Assembly: GCF_016595495.1 (NCBI RefSeq)
Contig: NZ_JAENIM010000046.1
Coordinates: 1 to 64,000 of the forward strand
Source: Persicirhabdus sediminis
GTDB taxonomy: Bacteria; Verrucomicrobiota; Verrucomicrobiia; Verrucomicrobiales; Akkermansiaceae
DNA length: 64,000 bases
Direction of reading: 5' to 3'
The notes under the pieces were generated by a model. The model saw only the letters and a program-made list of their open reading frames with translations, had not been told where the DNA came from and did not search any database. Position 1 is the stretch's first letter. The number at the start of each line of letters is the position of its first letter. The translations under genes and the position numbers were made by a program. This document shows positions 27,463 to 37,470 of this stretch, one piece after another.

Positions 27463-29100
27463 TGGGCCGAAGGTCCCAAAGAACAAAGCCCAGGGCTTCA
27501 GCCCTAGGATAAGTCCCTCCACAATGCCAGCCTGCTGAAAGTAGGCCAGAACCGCCAAGTTGAGCCATTCCAGCCAGCTAGAAATCCCAGCTGGGCCGAA
27601 GGTCCCAAAGAACAAAGCCCAGGGCTTCAGCCCTGGGATACCTCGCCCACGTGATAAGCCTGCTGAAAGTAGGCCAGAACCGCCAAGTTGAGCCATTCCA
27701 GCCAGCTAGAAATTCCAGCCAGCTGGCTAGCCCGGAGGGCTATAGGACTTTAGCCGCGGGTAAGCGAGCTCAGCGAGCGCAACCCGTGGATAGCCGCCCC
27801 AAAGACAAAATTTCCCGAAGGGAAAAGGGAAAACGCAGCACACCAAAATTGATAACCCTGCTAAAAACATGCGACTAGCCAGAATCTATCGCCTCAACAC
27901 CATTCCATTCTGCCTCCGGCAGACCATCTAAATCCAAGCTTCCGTGGGTGGCACTCGCTGAGCTCGCTTACCCACGGCTAAAATCTTTAAAGCCTCCGGC
28001 TTTGGAAGGCTGTATTTCGAAAAGAAGCCATTGGTCTCTCAGCTAGCCCCAGAGCAGATAGAAATAACCAGCCCGTTAGCATCCCTACCAGCTAGAAACC
28101 CCAATCTGCTAGAAACCCCAACCAGATAGAAACCCCAATCTGCTAGACCAACCCAGCCCGTTTGCATCCCTATCAGCCAGAAACACCAGCTGGGCCGAAG
28201 GTCCAACAGAACAAAGCCTAGGGCTTCAGCCCTGAGATACCTCCCCCACATGATAAGCCTGCTGACAGTAGGCCAGAACCGCCAAGTTGAGCCATTCCAG
28301 TCAGCTAGAATTTCCAGCTGGGCCGAAGGTCCAAAAGAACAAAGCCTAGGGCTTCAGCCCTAGGATACCTCGCCCTCATGATCAGCCTGCTGAAAGTAGG
28401 CCAGAACCGCCAAGTTGAGCCGTTCCAGTCAGCTAGAAACCCCAGCCAGCTGGCTAGCCCGGAGGGCTATAGGACTTTAGCCGCGGGTAAGCGAGCTCAG
28501 CGAGCGCAACCCGTGGATAGCCGCGCCAAAGACAATATTTCCCGAAGGGAAAATGGAAAACGCAGCACACCAAAATTGATAGCGCTGATAGAACTATGCC
28601 AATAGCCAGAATCTATAACCTCACCTCCATTCCATTCTGCCTCCGGCAGACGATCTACATCCAAGCTTCCGTGGGTGGCACTCGCTGAGCTCGCTTACCC
28701 ACGGCTAAAATCTTTAAAGCCTCCGGCTTTGGAAGGCTGTATTTCGAAAAGAAGCCATTGGTCTCTCAGCTAGCCCCCAAGCAGATAGAAATAACCAGCC
28801 CGTTTGCATCCCAACCAGCTGGAAACCCCAATCTGCTAGACCAACCCAGCCCGTTTGCATCCCAACCAGCTAGAAATTCCAACTGGGCCGAAGGTCCAAC
28901 AGAACAAAGCCCAGGGCTTCAGCCCTGAGATACCTCCCCCACATGATAAGCCTGCTGACAGTAGGCCAGAACCGCCAAGTTGAGCCATTCCAGTCAGCTA
29001 GAATTTCCAGCTGGGCCGAAGGTCCAAAAGAACAAAGCCTAGGGCTTCAGCCCTAGGATACCTCGCCCTCATGATCAGCCTGCTGAAAGTAGGCCAGAAA
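27463..29100. repeat. tandemly duplicated ~0.73-kb non-coding repeat block
   Basis: Two near-identical units share landmarks about 727 bp apart. GCCCGGAGGGC...GCCGCGGG is at about 27730 and 28457; the GTGGGT...ACCCAC hairpin is at about 27943 and 28669. A third partial unit ends at about 29095. The sub-element CTGGGCCGAAGGTCC followed by AGGGCTTCAGCCCT occurs six times (about 27471, 27591, 28190, 28318, 28883, 29011). Most sub-elements are short hairpins with three-base loops, for example TTTCCC-GAA-GGGAAA and AAAGCC-TCC-GGCTTT. Short frames inside (27651-27878, 28378-28605) are translations of the repeat, not genes. Confidence 0.9.
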
Positions 29101-29145
29101 GCAAGGCCTCGGCATCCAACTGCCCAGCTGAGCCCAATAATTCAG

Positions 29146-29182
29146 CAAAAAAATCAGCCAGCTAGAATTTCCAGCTGGCTGA
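29146..29182 (-). terminator. terminator of gdhA
   Basis: On the minus strand, TCAGCCAGCT/AGCTGGCTGA is a 10-bp stem followed by seven T. It lies 24 bp beyond the gdhA stop. Confidence 0.8.
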
Positions 29183-29205
29183 GGTGAGTGAAATAACAAA
29201 CCAAG

Positions 29206-30582
29206 TTAGACGGCACCGTAACCACACATGGCATCAGCCACCTTGATGAAGCCGGCGACGTTAGCGCCGGTTTTGTAGTCGACTGAGCGGCCAGGTCGCT
29301 GGCCATGGACGATGCATTTGTCGTGGATTTCTTTCATAATCCCCTGCAGTCGTCCCTCAAGCTCTTCGCGTGACCAGCTGATGCGCAGTGAGTTTTGGCT
29401 CTGCTCTAGGCCCGAGACAGCCACACCGCCAGCATTGGCTGCTTTAGCTGGCCCAAACAGAACATCCTTCTCGAGGAAATAATGCATGGCCTCAGCTGAG
29501 GTTGGCATGTTAGCACCTTCAGAAATTGCTAACAGACCATTTTTGACCAGCTCTTTGGCGTCATTGAGGTCTAGCTCATTTTGCGTAGCACACGGCAGGG
29601 CGATGTCACATGGCACTGACCATGGATTTTCTCCAGCGCGGTATTCGGCACCAAATTGCTCGGCGTACTCGGAGATACGACCGCGGCGCTTTTCTTTCAG
29701 ATCTATCAACCAAGCTAGTTTATCTCTATCAATACCATCTCTATCATAGATGGTGCCGCCAGAATCTGAGGCGGTGTGCACGGTGGCTCCTAGATCTAAT
29801 AATTTCTCAATCGCATAAAGCGCTACATTGCCAGATCCTGATACGCTGGCTTTTTTTCCAGCTAGATCAATGCCGGCGTGCTCTAGCATGTTTTGCACAA
29901 AATACACGGCACCGTAGCCAGTGGCTTCTTTGCGCACCAGGCTACCACCGTAGGAAAGCCCTTTGCCGGTGAGCGCACCGTGCCAGCGATTTTCTAGCCG
30001 CTTGTATTGGCCAAACAAATAACTAATTTCACGCGCGCCCACACCAATATCACCAGCTGGAATGTCGCGATCTGGGCCGATGTGACGGTGCAGCTCTATC
30101 ATCAGCGAGTGACAAAAGCGCATCACTTCGCGGTCAGACTTGCCTTTTGGGTTAAAATTACTGCCACCTTTAGCTCCCCCCATCGGCAGCCCCGTCAGGC
30201 TATTTTTAAAAACTTGCTCAAATCCGAGAAACTTCAGAATGCTCTGATCCACGGATGGATGGAAACGCAGACCACCTTTATATGGCCCTATCGAGTTGTT
30301 AAATTGCACACGCCACGCACGGTTGGCACGCAGGTGGCCTTGATCATCTTCCCAGGTGACACGGAAAATAATAATGCGATCAGGCTCAGTCATGCGCTCT
30401 AGAATGTATTGATCACGATACAGTTGGTGCTCAGAGAGAAATGGAATCACACTCTCAGCAAACTCGCGTACCGCCTGGTGAAAAACCACTTCACCTTCAT
30501 TCCGGCGGATCAGACCATGCATAAAACGCTCGATCTCGTTGTCAAAATAGCCCGTTGGCTTGGCAATCCATGATTCACTCAT
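29206..30582 (-). CDS. gdhA: NADP-type glutamate dehydrogenase
   Basis: The 458-residue hexameric-type enzyme interconverts glutamate with 2-oxoglutarate and ammonia. The substrate-binding region GPYKGGLRFHPSVDQSILKFLGFEQ, the catalytic-Lys segment PMGGAKGGSNFNPKGKSDREVMRFC, the DIGVGAREI motif and the NAD(P) segment VSGSGNVALYA are all present. The Ser/Thr-rich sequence after the dinucleotide motif is compatible with NADPH use (inference). It is a single gene with its own terminator. Confidence 0.96.
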   Translation of the reverse strand: MSESWIAKPTGYFDNEIERFMHGLIRRNEGEVVFHQAVREFAESVIPFLSEHQLYRDQYILERMTEPDRIIIFRVTWEDDQGHLRANRAWRVQFNNSIGPYKGGLRFHPSVDQSILKFLGFEQVFKNSLTGLPMGGAKGGSNFNPKGKSDREVMRFCHSLMIELHRHIGPDRDIPAGDIGVGAREISYLFGQYKRLENRWHGALTGKGLSYGGSLVRKEATGYGAVYFVQNMLEHAGIDLAGKKASVSGSGNVALYAIEKLLDLGATVHTASDSGGTIYDRDGIDRDKLAWLIDLKEKRRGRISEYAEQFGAEYRAGENPWSVPCDIALPCATQNELDLNDAKELVKNGLLAISEGANMPTSAEAMHYFLEKDVLFGPAKAANAGGVAVSGLEQSQNSLRISWSREELEGRLQGIMKEIHDKCIVHGQRPGRSVDYKTGANVAGFIKVADAMCGYGAV

Positions 30583-30938
30583 AATCCATATTATTTCACA
30601 TATTAGTACATTTCACAAATCCGCAATGCATAAAACTATCAGTAGAGGGGGTATCATTTGTCATCGCTTGTTACTGAAAATGAAGTTTTTCCAATGCAAA
30701 GCTTGTGCTTAACTCAAATCTGTGCACATTTGCGTTCGTAAGTCGCAGCTCAATAGAGACAGTAGCCGTGCAGCCACCCTTTGATTCATCGGCTGGATAT
30801 TTCAACTAACTAACCCAACGTAAGCCTACCCCGCAGCTGTCCTCGGTGTACCTTACTAATATCAACACCCAACAACCGAATTCACGATGGTGATACAGAA
30901 TTTGGTCCTTCAATTTTCACCACAGAAAGAAAAACAAT
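30583..30938. promoter_or_regulatory. divergent gdhA/cspA intergenic region
   Basis: This 356-bp gap lies between divergent starts and must carry both promoters. The cspA side is long enough for a structured cold-shock leader, as is common for cspA, but no conserved element could be assigned by eye. No ORF or tRNA is present. Confidence 0.4.
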
Positions 30939-31145
30939 ATGAGTAAAGGTACAGTTAAGTGGTTCAACGCTGAAAAAGGATACGGTTTCATTTGTCCTGA
31001 TGACGGCGGTAAAGATTTGTTCGTTCACCATTCAGAGATCCAATCTGGTGGCGGATACGCAAGTCTCGACGAAGGCCAGAACGTTGAATTTGAAATTGGC
31101 CAAGGCCAAAAAGGCCCATGCGCCACTGAGGTTAAGCCTCTCTAA
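30939..31145 (+). CDS. cspA: cold-shock-domain protein
   Basis: This is a 68-residue single cold-shock domain. [18 protein letters not shown] contains the RNP-1 motif, and DLFVHHSEI the RNP-2 motif. Such proteins bind single-stranded RNA/DNA and act as RNA chaperones. Its own terminator follows at once, so it is monocistronic. The upstream sequence AGAAAGAAAAACAAT gives only a weak ribosome-binding site. Confidence 0.96.
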   Translation: MSKGTVKWFNAEKGYGFICPDDGGKDLFVHHSEIQSGGGYASLDEGQNVEFEIGQGQKGPCATEVKPL

Positions 31146-31176
31146 TAGATTTCCGAGTAATACTATTTTATAGAAA

Positions 31177-31208
31177 GGCGACAGTGTTTACACTGTCGTC
31201 TTTTTTTG
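31177..31208 (+). terminator. terminator of cspA
   Basis: A GCGACAGTG/CACTGTCGT stem with a short loop is followed by seven T, 32 bp after the stop. Confidence 0.9.
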
Positions 31209-31586
31209 TTTTAAATTCGCTAGCAAAAAACTAAATCCACATAGCTGCAGTAAGCTTATTTTAACATCAACAATGCTCACTCAATGGTGTATCTCCCCCA
31301 AGTAGATTTTATTCCTTATCACATGCCATTAGCAATGGGTGCAATAAACTCGCTAAGCTAAGTCACTTCGGAGAAATCCACAGCAACAACAATCAATACA
31401 ACTAATCAACCATCAAACGCTTGCCAGATACTCCGCACCGCCTGATAATAGGTCATTAAAAGACTATTTCCCCTCAACTCACACCTCATAGCCAACTAAA
31501 CGGCCCAAGAATTTCATCCAGACACTGAAATATCAGCCGTATTCAAGTTGTATCTCACATCAACATTCTTATCTCATCTTATCCTT
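31209..31586. other. gene-free stretch before the Bat operon
   Basis: No gene is seen. The stretch is A/C-rich and should contain the promoter of the moxR-bat operon. No clear -35/-10 pair, riboswitch or strong inverted repeat was identified. Confidence 0.4.
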
Positions 31587-32561
31587 ATGCAAAAACAAAT
31601 AGAAGACGCTCAAGCAAAGCTAACTGCTGTACGTAACCGCCTCGGAGAAGTCGTCGTTGGCCAAGAAGTGCTTGTTGAACGTCTCATGTTAGCTCTCATC
31701 TGTGGCGGCCACGTGCTCATTGAAGGTGCTCCCGGCCTAGCAAAGACACTCACCGTAAATACGCTCTCCCAAGCATTAGACGCCAATTTCAGCCGCGTAC
31801 AATTTACCCCAGACCTTCTACCAAGCGATCTTACCGGTACACTCGTCTACGATCCAAAGGCGCATACATTCACCGCAGAAAAAGGCCCGATCTTCGCTAA
31901 CATCGTTCTTGCAGATGAAATCAACCGCGCGCCAGCCAAGGTGCAGAGTTCACTACTCGAGGCCATGCAAGAAAAGCAGGTTACCCTTGGCAAAGAAACT
32001 TTCCCGCTGCCTCAGCCATTTTTAGTTCTCGCTACACAAAACCCAATCGAACAAGAAGGTACCTACTCGCTGCCAGAAGCACAGGTAGACCGCTTCATGT
32101 TCAAGCTCAGAGTCGACTACCCAACTCTGGAAGAAGAACTGGAAGTCATGCGCCGCATGGGACGCCCAAATCCAACTCTCGACGTGAAGGCTGTGATGAC
32201 ACTTGACGACATCGTCGACATCCGCGACCTCGTTGGCCAAATCCACCTCGACGAGCAAATCGAGCTCTACATCATCCGCCTCATCGATGCCACCCGTAAC
32301 CCAGAAAAATACGGCATGGATACCAGCAAGTACGTCCGCTTTGGCGCTTCACCTCGTGCTTCTATCAATCTATCACTCGCGGTACGCGCGCACGCACTCA
32401 TGCAAAACCGCGACTACGTGGTACCTCAAGATGTCAAAGACGTCGCTCCAGACGTGCTTCGCCACCGCCTAGCCATCACTTACCGCGCAGAAGCTGAAGG
32501 CCTCATCTCAGACGACCTCATCAAAGACCTGCTCAATAACGTCCCAGTGACTCAATCATGA
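31587..32561 (+). CDS. MoxR-family AAA+ ATPase
   Basis: From ATG 31587 (MQKQIEDAQAKLTAVRNRLGEVVVGQ) the protein has 324 residues. Walker A GAPGLAKTLTV, Walker B VLADEINRAPAKVQSSLLEAMQEKQVTLG and the sensor region VLATQNPIEQEGTYSLPEAQVDRFMF are all typical of MoxR chaperone ATPases that act with VWA-domain proteins. An upstream TTG (31548) would add 13 residues without family support. Neither start has a Shine-Dalgarno. It overlaps the DUF58 gene by four bases and opens the Bat operon. Confidence 0.93.
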   Translation: MQKQIEDAQAKLTAVRNRLGEVVVGQEVLVERLMLALICGGHVLIEGAPGLAKTLTVNTLSQALDANFSRVQFTPDLLPSDLTGTLVYDPKAHTFTAEKGPIFANIVLADEINRAPAKVQSSLLEAMQEKQVTLGKETFPLPQPFLVLATQNPIEQEGTYSLPEAQVDRFMFKLRVDYPTLEEELEVMRRMGRPNPTLDVKAVMTLDDIVDIRDLVGQIHLDEQIELYIIRLIDATRNPEKYGMDTSKYVRFGASPRASINLSLAVRAHALMQNRDYVVPQDVKDVAPDVLRHRLAITYRAEAEGLISDDLIKDLLNNVPVTQS

Positions 32562-33427
32562 TCGAGGGAAATGACAGCGCACTCCACTTGTTGGAGTTGA
32601 AATGCAGACGTCCAGTCGAGCACCTACTCTCTGGTGAATACCGCAGTGTATTCAAAGGTAAAGGCATTGAATTTGAAGATGTTCGTCCCTATCAGCCAGG
32701 TGATGATGTTCGCACCATGGACTGGCGCGTCACTGCAAAAACCGGCACGCCGCACATCAAAAGGTTCATCGAGGAACGCGAACAGCACTTCTACCTGCTC
32801 GTCGATATCTCAGCCTCCATGCTGTGTGATGCTACTGGAAAAAAACGCGATACCCTCGCTCAGTTAGGATCATTGCTCACACTCACAGCCGCCAAGAATA
32901 ATGACCGCGTCGGCCTCACGCTGTACTCAGATGAAGTCGAGCTCATGATTCGCCCTAGCAAAGGCCGCCAACATGCCCTGCGCATCATTGATACCTTGAT
33001 GAATGTCGAGCCCAAGGGCACAGGATCTAACCTAGCGGAAGCAATTGCTAACCTTGGTCATGTCGTTGGTAAGCGCTCAGTCATTTTCATCCTATCAGAT
33101 TTCTTCTGCGAAGGCTATCAAGACGAGCTACAAGCACTCGCCCATAAGCACGATCTTATCGCCGTCAACCTTATTGATCCACAAGAAGTCACCCCTCCTA
33201 ACTGTGGCCTCGTCAGAATTTCTGACTCCGAAACTGGAGCCCAAGCCACCGTGGACCTCAGCCAAGTCAAAGAAAACCATCGTCAGCGATTAGAAAAAAT
33301 CAGGAACGAAATGATGGAATCTGGCGTCGACCTCATGGAGGTCATGCACGGTGAAGATTGTGTCAAAGCACTGATCTCATTTTTCAATTCTCGCCAGCGC
33401 CGCGTCGCTGATGAAACCGGAGGTTAA
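32558..33427 (+). CDS. DUF58 protein with VWA-like domain
   Basis: The 289-residue protein has the DUF58 signature EYRSVFKGKGIEFEDVRPYQPGDDVRTMDWRVTAKTG and a degenerate VWA fold with a MIDAS-like DISASM and ILSDFFCEG. It is the usual partner of MoxR, proposed to present metal-binding or membrane targets. It is translationally coupled to moxR by the overlap ATGA. Confidence 0.92.
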   Translation: MIEGNDSALHLLELKCRRPVEHLLSGEYRSVFKGKGIEFEDVRPYQPGDDVRTMDWRVTAKTGTPHIKRFIEEREQHFYLLVDISASMLCDATGKKRDTLAQLGSLLTLTAAKNNDRVGLTLYSDEVELMIRPSKGRQHALRIIDTLMNVEPKGTGSNLAEAIANLGHVVGKRSVIFILSDFFCEGYQDELQALAHKHDLIAVNLIDPQEVTPPNCGLVRISDSETGAQATVDLSQVKENHRQRLEKIRNEMMESGVDLMEVMHGEDCVKALISFFNSRQRRVADETGG

Positions 33428-33434
33428 TCCAATG
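33418..33434 (+). promoter_or_regulatory. ribosome-binding site fixing the next start
   Basis: CGGAGGTTAATCCAATG places GGAGGT seven bases before the ATG at 33432 and overlaps the DUF58 stop. This favours 33432 over the in-frame ATG at 33411. Confidence 0.75.
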
Positions 33435-34199
33435 TCTCTCACATATAAAAAATACTACTCCTGGCTGCTAGCCTGCGTGCTTTTGTGCTTCCAACTGCAA
33501 GCCGCAGATGTCGACAACATCGAACTCTCCGTCTCTCCCTCTGAAATTAAGCCTGGCGATGTCATCGAACTAACGGCAAGCTTCACTAGCCATGATTACT
33601 GCAAATTTACCATGCAGTTCAGTCGACCTAACGAGCTCATCGCTATTGGCAGACAAAAACGCCCAGTCACACTAACCGACGACAATAAATTCGTCCACAG
33701 TGAAGTCTACACCATGCAGGCTGCTGCACCTGGTTCATGGCCGCTAGAAAACCTAGCTGCCGTCATCCAACACCCCGATGGCTACGAGACCACAATCAAA
33801 ATCGTACCCGTCCACATCGAGGTATCTCCCGTTGCCCTGCTAGAAAATGCAGGAGGCCCCGAGCCTCTCCCCGAGATAGCTGATAAAGCTGCCGAAAAAT
33901 CCCAGCTAAGCATCATCATAGCAATCGTCGCCGCCGTCCTTCTCATTGCCACCGTGGTCATTTTAATCGAGCGCAAGCAAACTGACAATGACGGCGAAGA
34001 CAATAATGATGCAGTCGATCAAGCGCTGCAATCACTCAAAAAAGGCGAAATTCCAACATCACTTTTACACAGCCTGCTAGAACCATCATCCAGCCGCCTT
34101 AGTGATGGCAGTAAAAGCCAGCTGGAACACGCAATATTCAGCGGTAAACCATCCGCTGATGCGATCATTAAAATTCTAACGAAAGAGGTACAATCATGA
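33432..34199 (+). CDS. secreted/anchored Bat-operon protein of unknown family
   Basis: From ATG 33432 the protein has 255 residues. It shows a signal peptide (MSLTYKKYYSWLLACVLLCFQLQAA), a beta-rich periplasmic domain (about 28-140, SPSEIKPGDVIELTASFTSH resembling BatD-type segments), one membrane helix (about 160-182) and a short acidic cytoplasmic tail. The layout of a periplasmic Ig-like domain plus helix fits a small BatD-like partner. The gene overlaps batA by four bases. Confidence 0.75.
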   Translation: MSLTYKKYYSWLLACVLLCFQLQAADVDNIELSVSPSEIKPGDVIELTASFTSHDYCKFTMQFSRPNELIAIGRQKRPVTLTDDNKFVHSEVYTMQAAAPGSWPLENLAAVIQHPDGYETTIKIVPVHIEVSPVALLENAGGPEPLPEIADKAAEKSQLSIIIAIVAAVLLIATVVILIERKQTDNDGEDNNDAVDQALQSLKKGEIPTSLLHSLLEPSSSRLSDGSKSQLEHAIFSGKPSADAIIKILTKEVQS

Positions 34200-35257
34200 A
34201 TTCATGGATCCAACTACCTGACGACCTCACACTCGTCTACCCTTGGCTGCTTGTCCTCATCCTAGTCATTGGCTGGTTCTGCCTGCGCAAGGAAAACAAA
34301 CCTAGCCTAACTATTGCAGCCACCGAGCTTTGGAGTGATCTCGATCAAGGCAGAGCAAAATACCTACCATGGCTAACCGCATTCAAAGCATTAGGGCTAA
34401 TTGCCTTAATCACCGCCATTGCTAGGCCTCAAGCTATTGTTGACCAATCATACCAAAGCAATGAAGGCATCGCCATTCAAATGCTTGTCGACATTTCTAG
34501 CAGCATGGAAGCGGAAGTCACCCTCGTGGATGGCCCAGCGCAAACACGCATGGAAGCATCCAAAGAGATCGTCGAGCGCTTCATTGCTGGTGATGGAAAC
34601 GAACTCAATGGCAGACCTAACGATCTTATTGGCCTCATCACTTTCGCCCGCTATGCGGACACCCGCAGCCCTCTAACATTTGGTCACTCAGCGCTGGTAG
34701 AAATCGTGCGTAGCATCGAATCACAGAATCGTCCTAACGAAGATGGCACCGCCTACGGTGATGCACTGGCACTCGCTGCAGCGCGCCTCCACCAGCTAGA
34801 CCAACCATTAGCTGACGGCAGCGCCAACCAATACGCGCACATTACCAGCCGCATTGTTGTTCTCCTCACCGATGGTGAAAACAACTCTGGTAGCCACGAA
34901 CCTCTAGCAGCAGCTAGCTTGGCTAAAGAATGGGGATGCAAGGTTTACATCATCAGCTTAGGCGACGAACCCTACTACGGCAAAAACCGACCAGTTGATA
35001 AAGAAGACGTGCTCACTCCAGCTGAGCAAGTGCTAGAAAGAATCTCTAAAGAGACAGGCGGTATTTATCGCAAAGCCACCGACTACGAATCATTGCTCTC
35101 AGTTTACGAGGAAATCGACCAACTGGAAAAAAGCAAGATTGCCACCAAGAGCTACAAAATTACTGAAGAGATCTTCTGGCTGCCCTTGGCATTTGCCTTC
35201 CTCTTCTTGCTCTTAGTTCTCGCCCTGAAGTCAACCGTTCTGCGCATTGCTCCATAA
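34196..35257 (+). CDS. batA: BatA-like VWA membrane protein
   Basis: The 353-residue protein has an N-terminal membrane anchor (WLLVLILVIGWFCLR), a second helix (about 55-78), a von Willebrand A domain (about 95-310) with an intact MIDAS DISSSM, and a C-terminal helix (LPLAFAFLFLLLVLAL). BatA/BatB proteins are linked with oxygen tolerance in Bacteroides. The start has AAAGAGGT six bases upstream. Confidence 0.92.
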   Translation: MNSWIQLPDDLTLVYPWLLVLILVIGWFCLRKENKPSLTIAATELWSDLDQGRAKYLPWLTAFKALGLIALITAIARPQAIVDQSYQSNEGIAIQMLVDISSSMEAEVTLVDGPAQTRMEASKEIVERFIAGDGNELNGRPNDLIGLITFARYADTRSPLTFGHSALVEIVRSIESQNRPNEDGTAYGDALALAAARLHQLDQPLADGSANQYAHITSRIVVLLTDGENNSGSHEPLAAASLAKEWGCKVYIISLGDEPYYGKNRPVDKEDVLTPAEQVLERISKETGGIYRKATDYESLLSVYEEIDQLEKSKIATKSYKITEEIFWLPLAFAFLFLLLVLALKSTVLRIAP

Positions 35258-35270
35258 GCACCATTTTCCC

Positions 35271-37466
35271 ATGATTCCCGAAATCACATTTCAAAATCCT
35301 AACGCGCTCTATCTGCTCGTCCTGCTCTTGCCACTCGCGTGGTTGATGGCCAGAGCGCGTAAGCTCAACAAAGAGGTGCGCGACCAACTCAATGGCTCAT
35401 CACCTAACCGCCCAGCTTGGCGTGACCATGTGCGCATTCTAGCTGCAGCCATCATTGCGCTCTGCTTAGCCAAGCCTGGATATAATCCAGTTCCTAGCCA
35501 GCTAGCCAGCGCAGGCCGCGACGTCGTCTTCATTCTCGATGTTTCCCGCAGTATGTTAGCTGAAGACGTTCAGCCTAACCGCCTAGAATCAGCTAAACAA
35601 GCCATCCGCGATACCGTCGAAGGTTTCACCAGCCAGCGAGTCGGCCTTGTTCTCTATGCAGGAAGCACATCTATCGCTTGCCCACTAACAAGTGACTACG
35701 ATTTCCTTCGCTACATGCTAGACCAAGCTTCACCATGGGCAGTTGAATTTGGTGGCACAATGCTCAACGACGGGGTGGAAAAAACTCTCGAGCAAGTCTT
35801 CACCGACGACCGCGTCGGTTTCCAAGACATCATCCTCATCACTGACGGTGAAGATCACGGCCCCGATATGCAAAAAGTCGCAGCTCGCATCAGCGAAGCT
35901 CAAGTAGGGCTGTTAGCGATCGGTCTAGGTGACGCCGAGAACGGTGCCAAAATCCCGGAAGAGTTAGAAGATGGCACAATGTCCTTTGTGCAATACAAGG
36001 ATGAAGATGTGATTACCAAGCTAGATAACCAGTCATTAGAAACGCTCTGCTCAGCTAGCGAGAATTTCACCTATTTCAGTGCTGGCACTCGCCCATTCTA
36101 CCTAGCTGACACCTATCAGGACTTTGCAAAAAATAAACAGCAACAGCTCAGCGTCGGCAATGATACCTTCATGATCTACAAAGAAGCCTCGTTCTTCCTC
36201 ATGCCATTGGCCCTCATCTTACTTGTCATTCCTCACCTGCGCATCAAAACAAATTCTATCGCCGTGATTCTTGTGGTGATGGCGGCAATGCCAAACAGCT
36301 CAGTCTATGCGCAATCCAAACAATTTGTTAGCAAGTACGACATGGCTATCGATCACATGAAGCTCGAGCAAATGGAAGAAGCTCAAGCACTTCTCATCGA
36401 GTTGCGCAGTAAACCTTCTGACATTCCTTCAGTCGATGCTGCAGTCTTGCTCAACCTTGGCATTTGTACCGACGGCCTAGCTAAGGAAATGCCGACCCCG
36501 CAGGAGCAGCTAGACCTAGCAATGAGTGCTCAGCAATACTACCTGCGTGCCGCTCGTATGCAGCCAGGATACCATCGTGCGGCGCACCAACTGCAAGTAC
36601 TCCACGGCAATATCCTCGCGCTGCGAGAGCAAATTGCTAACGAAGCCGATGATAGCCAAGACATGAACCAATCGATGCAAAAACTCATCGAGGACTTGGA
36701 AGAGCTCAAAGACAAGCTGATTTCAGCTAGAGAGAAAGTCCAACAGGTAAATCCTCCAGCTCCGCGCAGAAATAGAAGACACAATGATCCACCACCACCA
36801 GCGGCACCAGAACACGCTGCCGCGGCTCTAGCCAATTTGAAGACTCAGTCTAACGAACTCAAAACCAGCGCCGATCAAATTCATGAGGACATGAAAGAAC
36901 TTCACGAAGTGATGTACGCGATGCTTAGAGAATCAGCAGGCCTCAGTGTGCTCGATCCATCAGAGTTAGATGACTCAGTCGACCTCAACGCTCCTGTGGA
37001 TAATGCTAAGATTGGTGAACATGTCGAAGTGGATGAGCTCGAAACAATCTTTGAGGAACCTCTCAAAATCATGCCAAAAGTACCTGAGCAAATCACTGTG
37101 GGCAGCAACCAACTCAACCAGTGGAATACGGCATTTCACTCTCTCAGACACTATAACATCGCCGCCGAGCACGTTCAGGAAATCCTCGACCTACTCGCCA
37201 ATAGTAACAGCTCACAAGATTCTGATAGCGAGGAATCTGAAATGGATGAATGGGACGACTACGAATATGATGAAAGCGATGGCGAATCCCAAATGATGTC
37301 CATGGCTATGGAGGGTGACTTCAACTCTAGCGAAAGCATGCAACAGCTGCCGCCGCCTAACTTCTCACCGGAAGATATTCTCCAAGAAGAAATGGCTAGC
37401 CAGCAATTCCGCCAAAAACAACAGTCAAAATCAAAAGCGGCTTCAGCTGTAGAAAAAGATTGGTAA
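35271..37466 (+). CDS. BatB-BatC fusion: VWA domain plus TPR and charged C-terminal region
   Basis: From ATG 35271 the protein has 731 residues. It has an N-terminal helix pair, a VWA domain with MIDAS DVSRSM (about 85-290) and another helix pair (about 305-350, the second like a signal peptide ending VYAQSK). A TPR-like region follows (about 350-460), then a coiled-coil, Pro-rich and acidic tail rich in Asp/Glu/Ser/Gln. In many bacteria BatB and the TPR protein BatC are separate genes; here they are joined. A TTG at 35247 would overlap batA but lacks family-like residues. Confidence 0.88.
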   Translation: MIPEITFQNPNALYLLVLLLPLAWLMARARKLNKEVRDQLNGSSPNRPAWRDHVRILAAAIIALCLAKPGYNPVPSQLASAGRDVVFILDVSRSMLAEDVQPNRLESAKQAIRDTVEGFTSQRVGLVLYAGSTSIACPLTSDYDFLRYMLDQASPWAVEFGGTMLNDGVEKTLEQVFTDDRVGFQDIILITDGEDHGPDMQKVAARISEAQVGLLAIGLGDAENGAKIPEELEDGTMSFVQYKDEDVITKLDNQSLETLCSASENFTYFSAGTRPFYLADTYQDFAKNKQQQLSVGNDTFMIYKEASFFLMPLALILLVIPHLRIKTNSIAVILVVMAAMPNSSVYAQSKQFVSKYDMAIDHMKLEQMEEAQALLIELRSKPSDIPSVDAAVLLNLGICTDGLAKEMPTPQEQLDLAMSAQQYYLRAARMQPGYHRAAHQLQVLHGNILALREQIANEADDSQDMNQSMQKLIEDLEELKDKLISAREKVQQVNPPAPRRNRRHNDPPPPAAPEHAAAALANLKTQSNELKTSADQIHEDMKELHEVMYAMLRESAGLSVLDPSELDDSVDLNAPVDNAKIGEHVEVDELETIFEEPLKIMPKVPEQITVGSNQLNQWNTAFHSLRHYNIAAEHVQEILDLLANSNSSQDSDSEESEMDEWDDYEYDESDGESQMMSMAMEGDFNSSESMQQLPPPNFSPEDILQEEMASQQFRQKQQSKSKAASAVEKDW

Positions 37467-37470
37467 TATC

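Noticed and set aside
27651-28605. Two 75-codon plus-strand frames with near-identical products
   Set aside because: They are translations of the duplicated hairpin repeat (27651-27878 and 28378-28605). Similarity follows the DNA repeat, not protein conservation.
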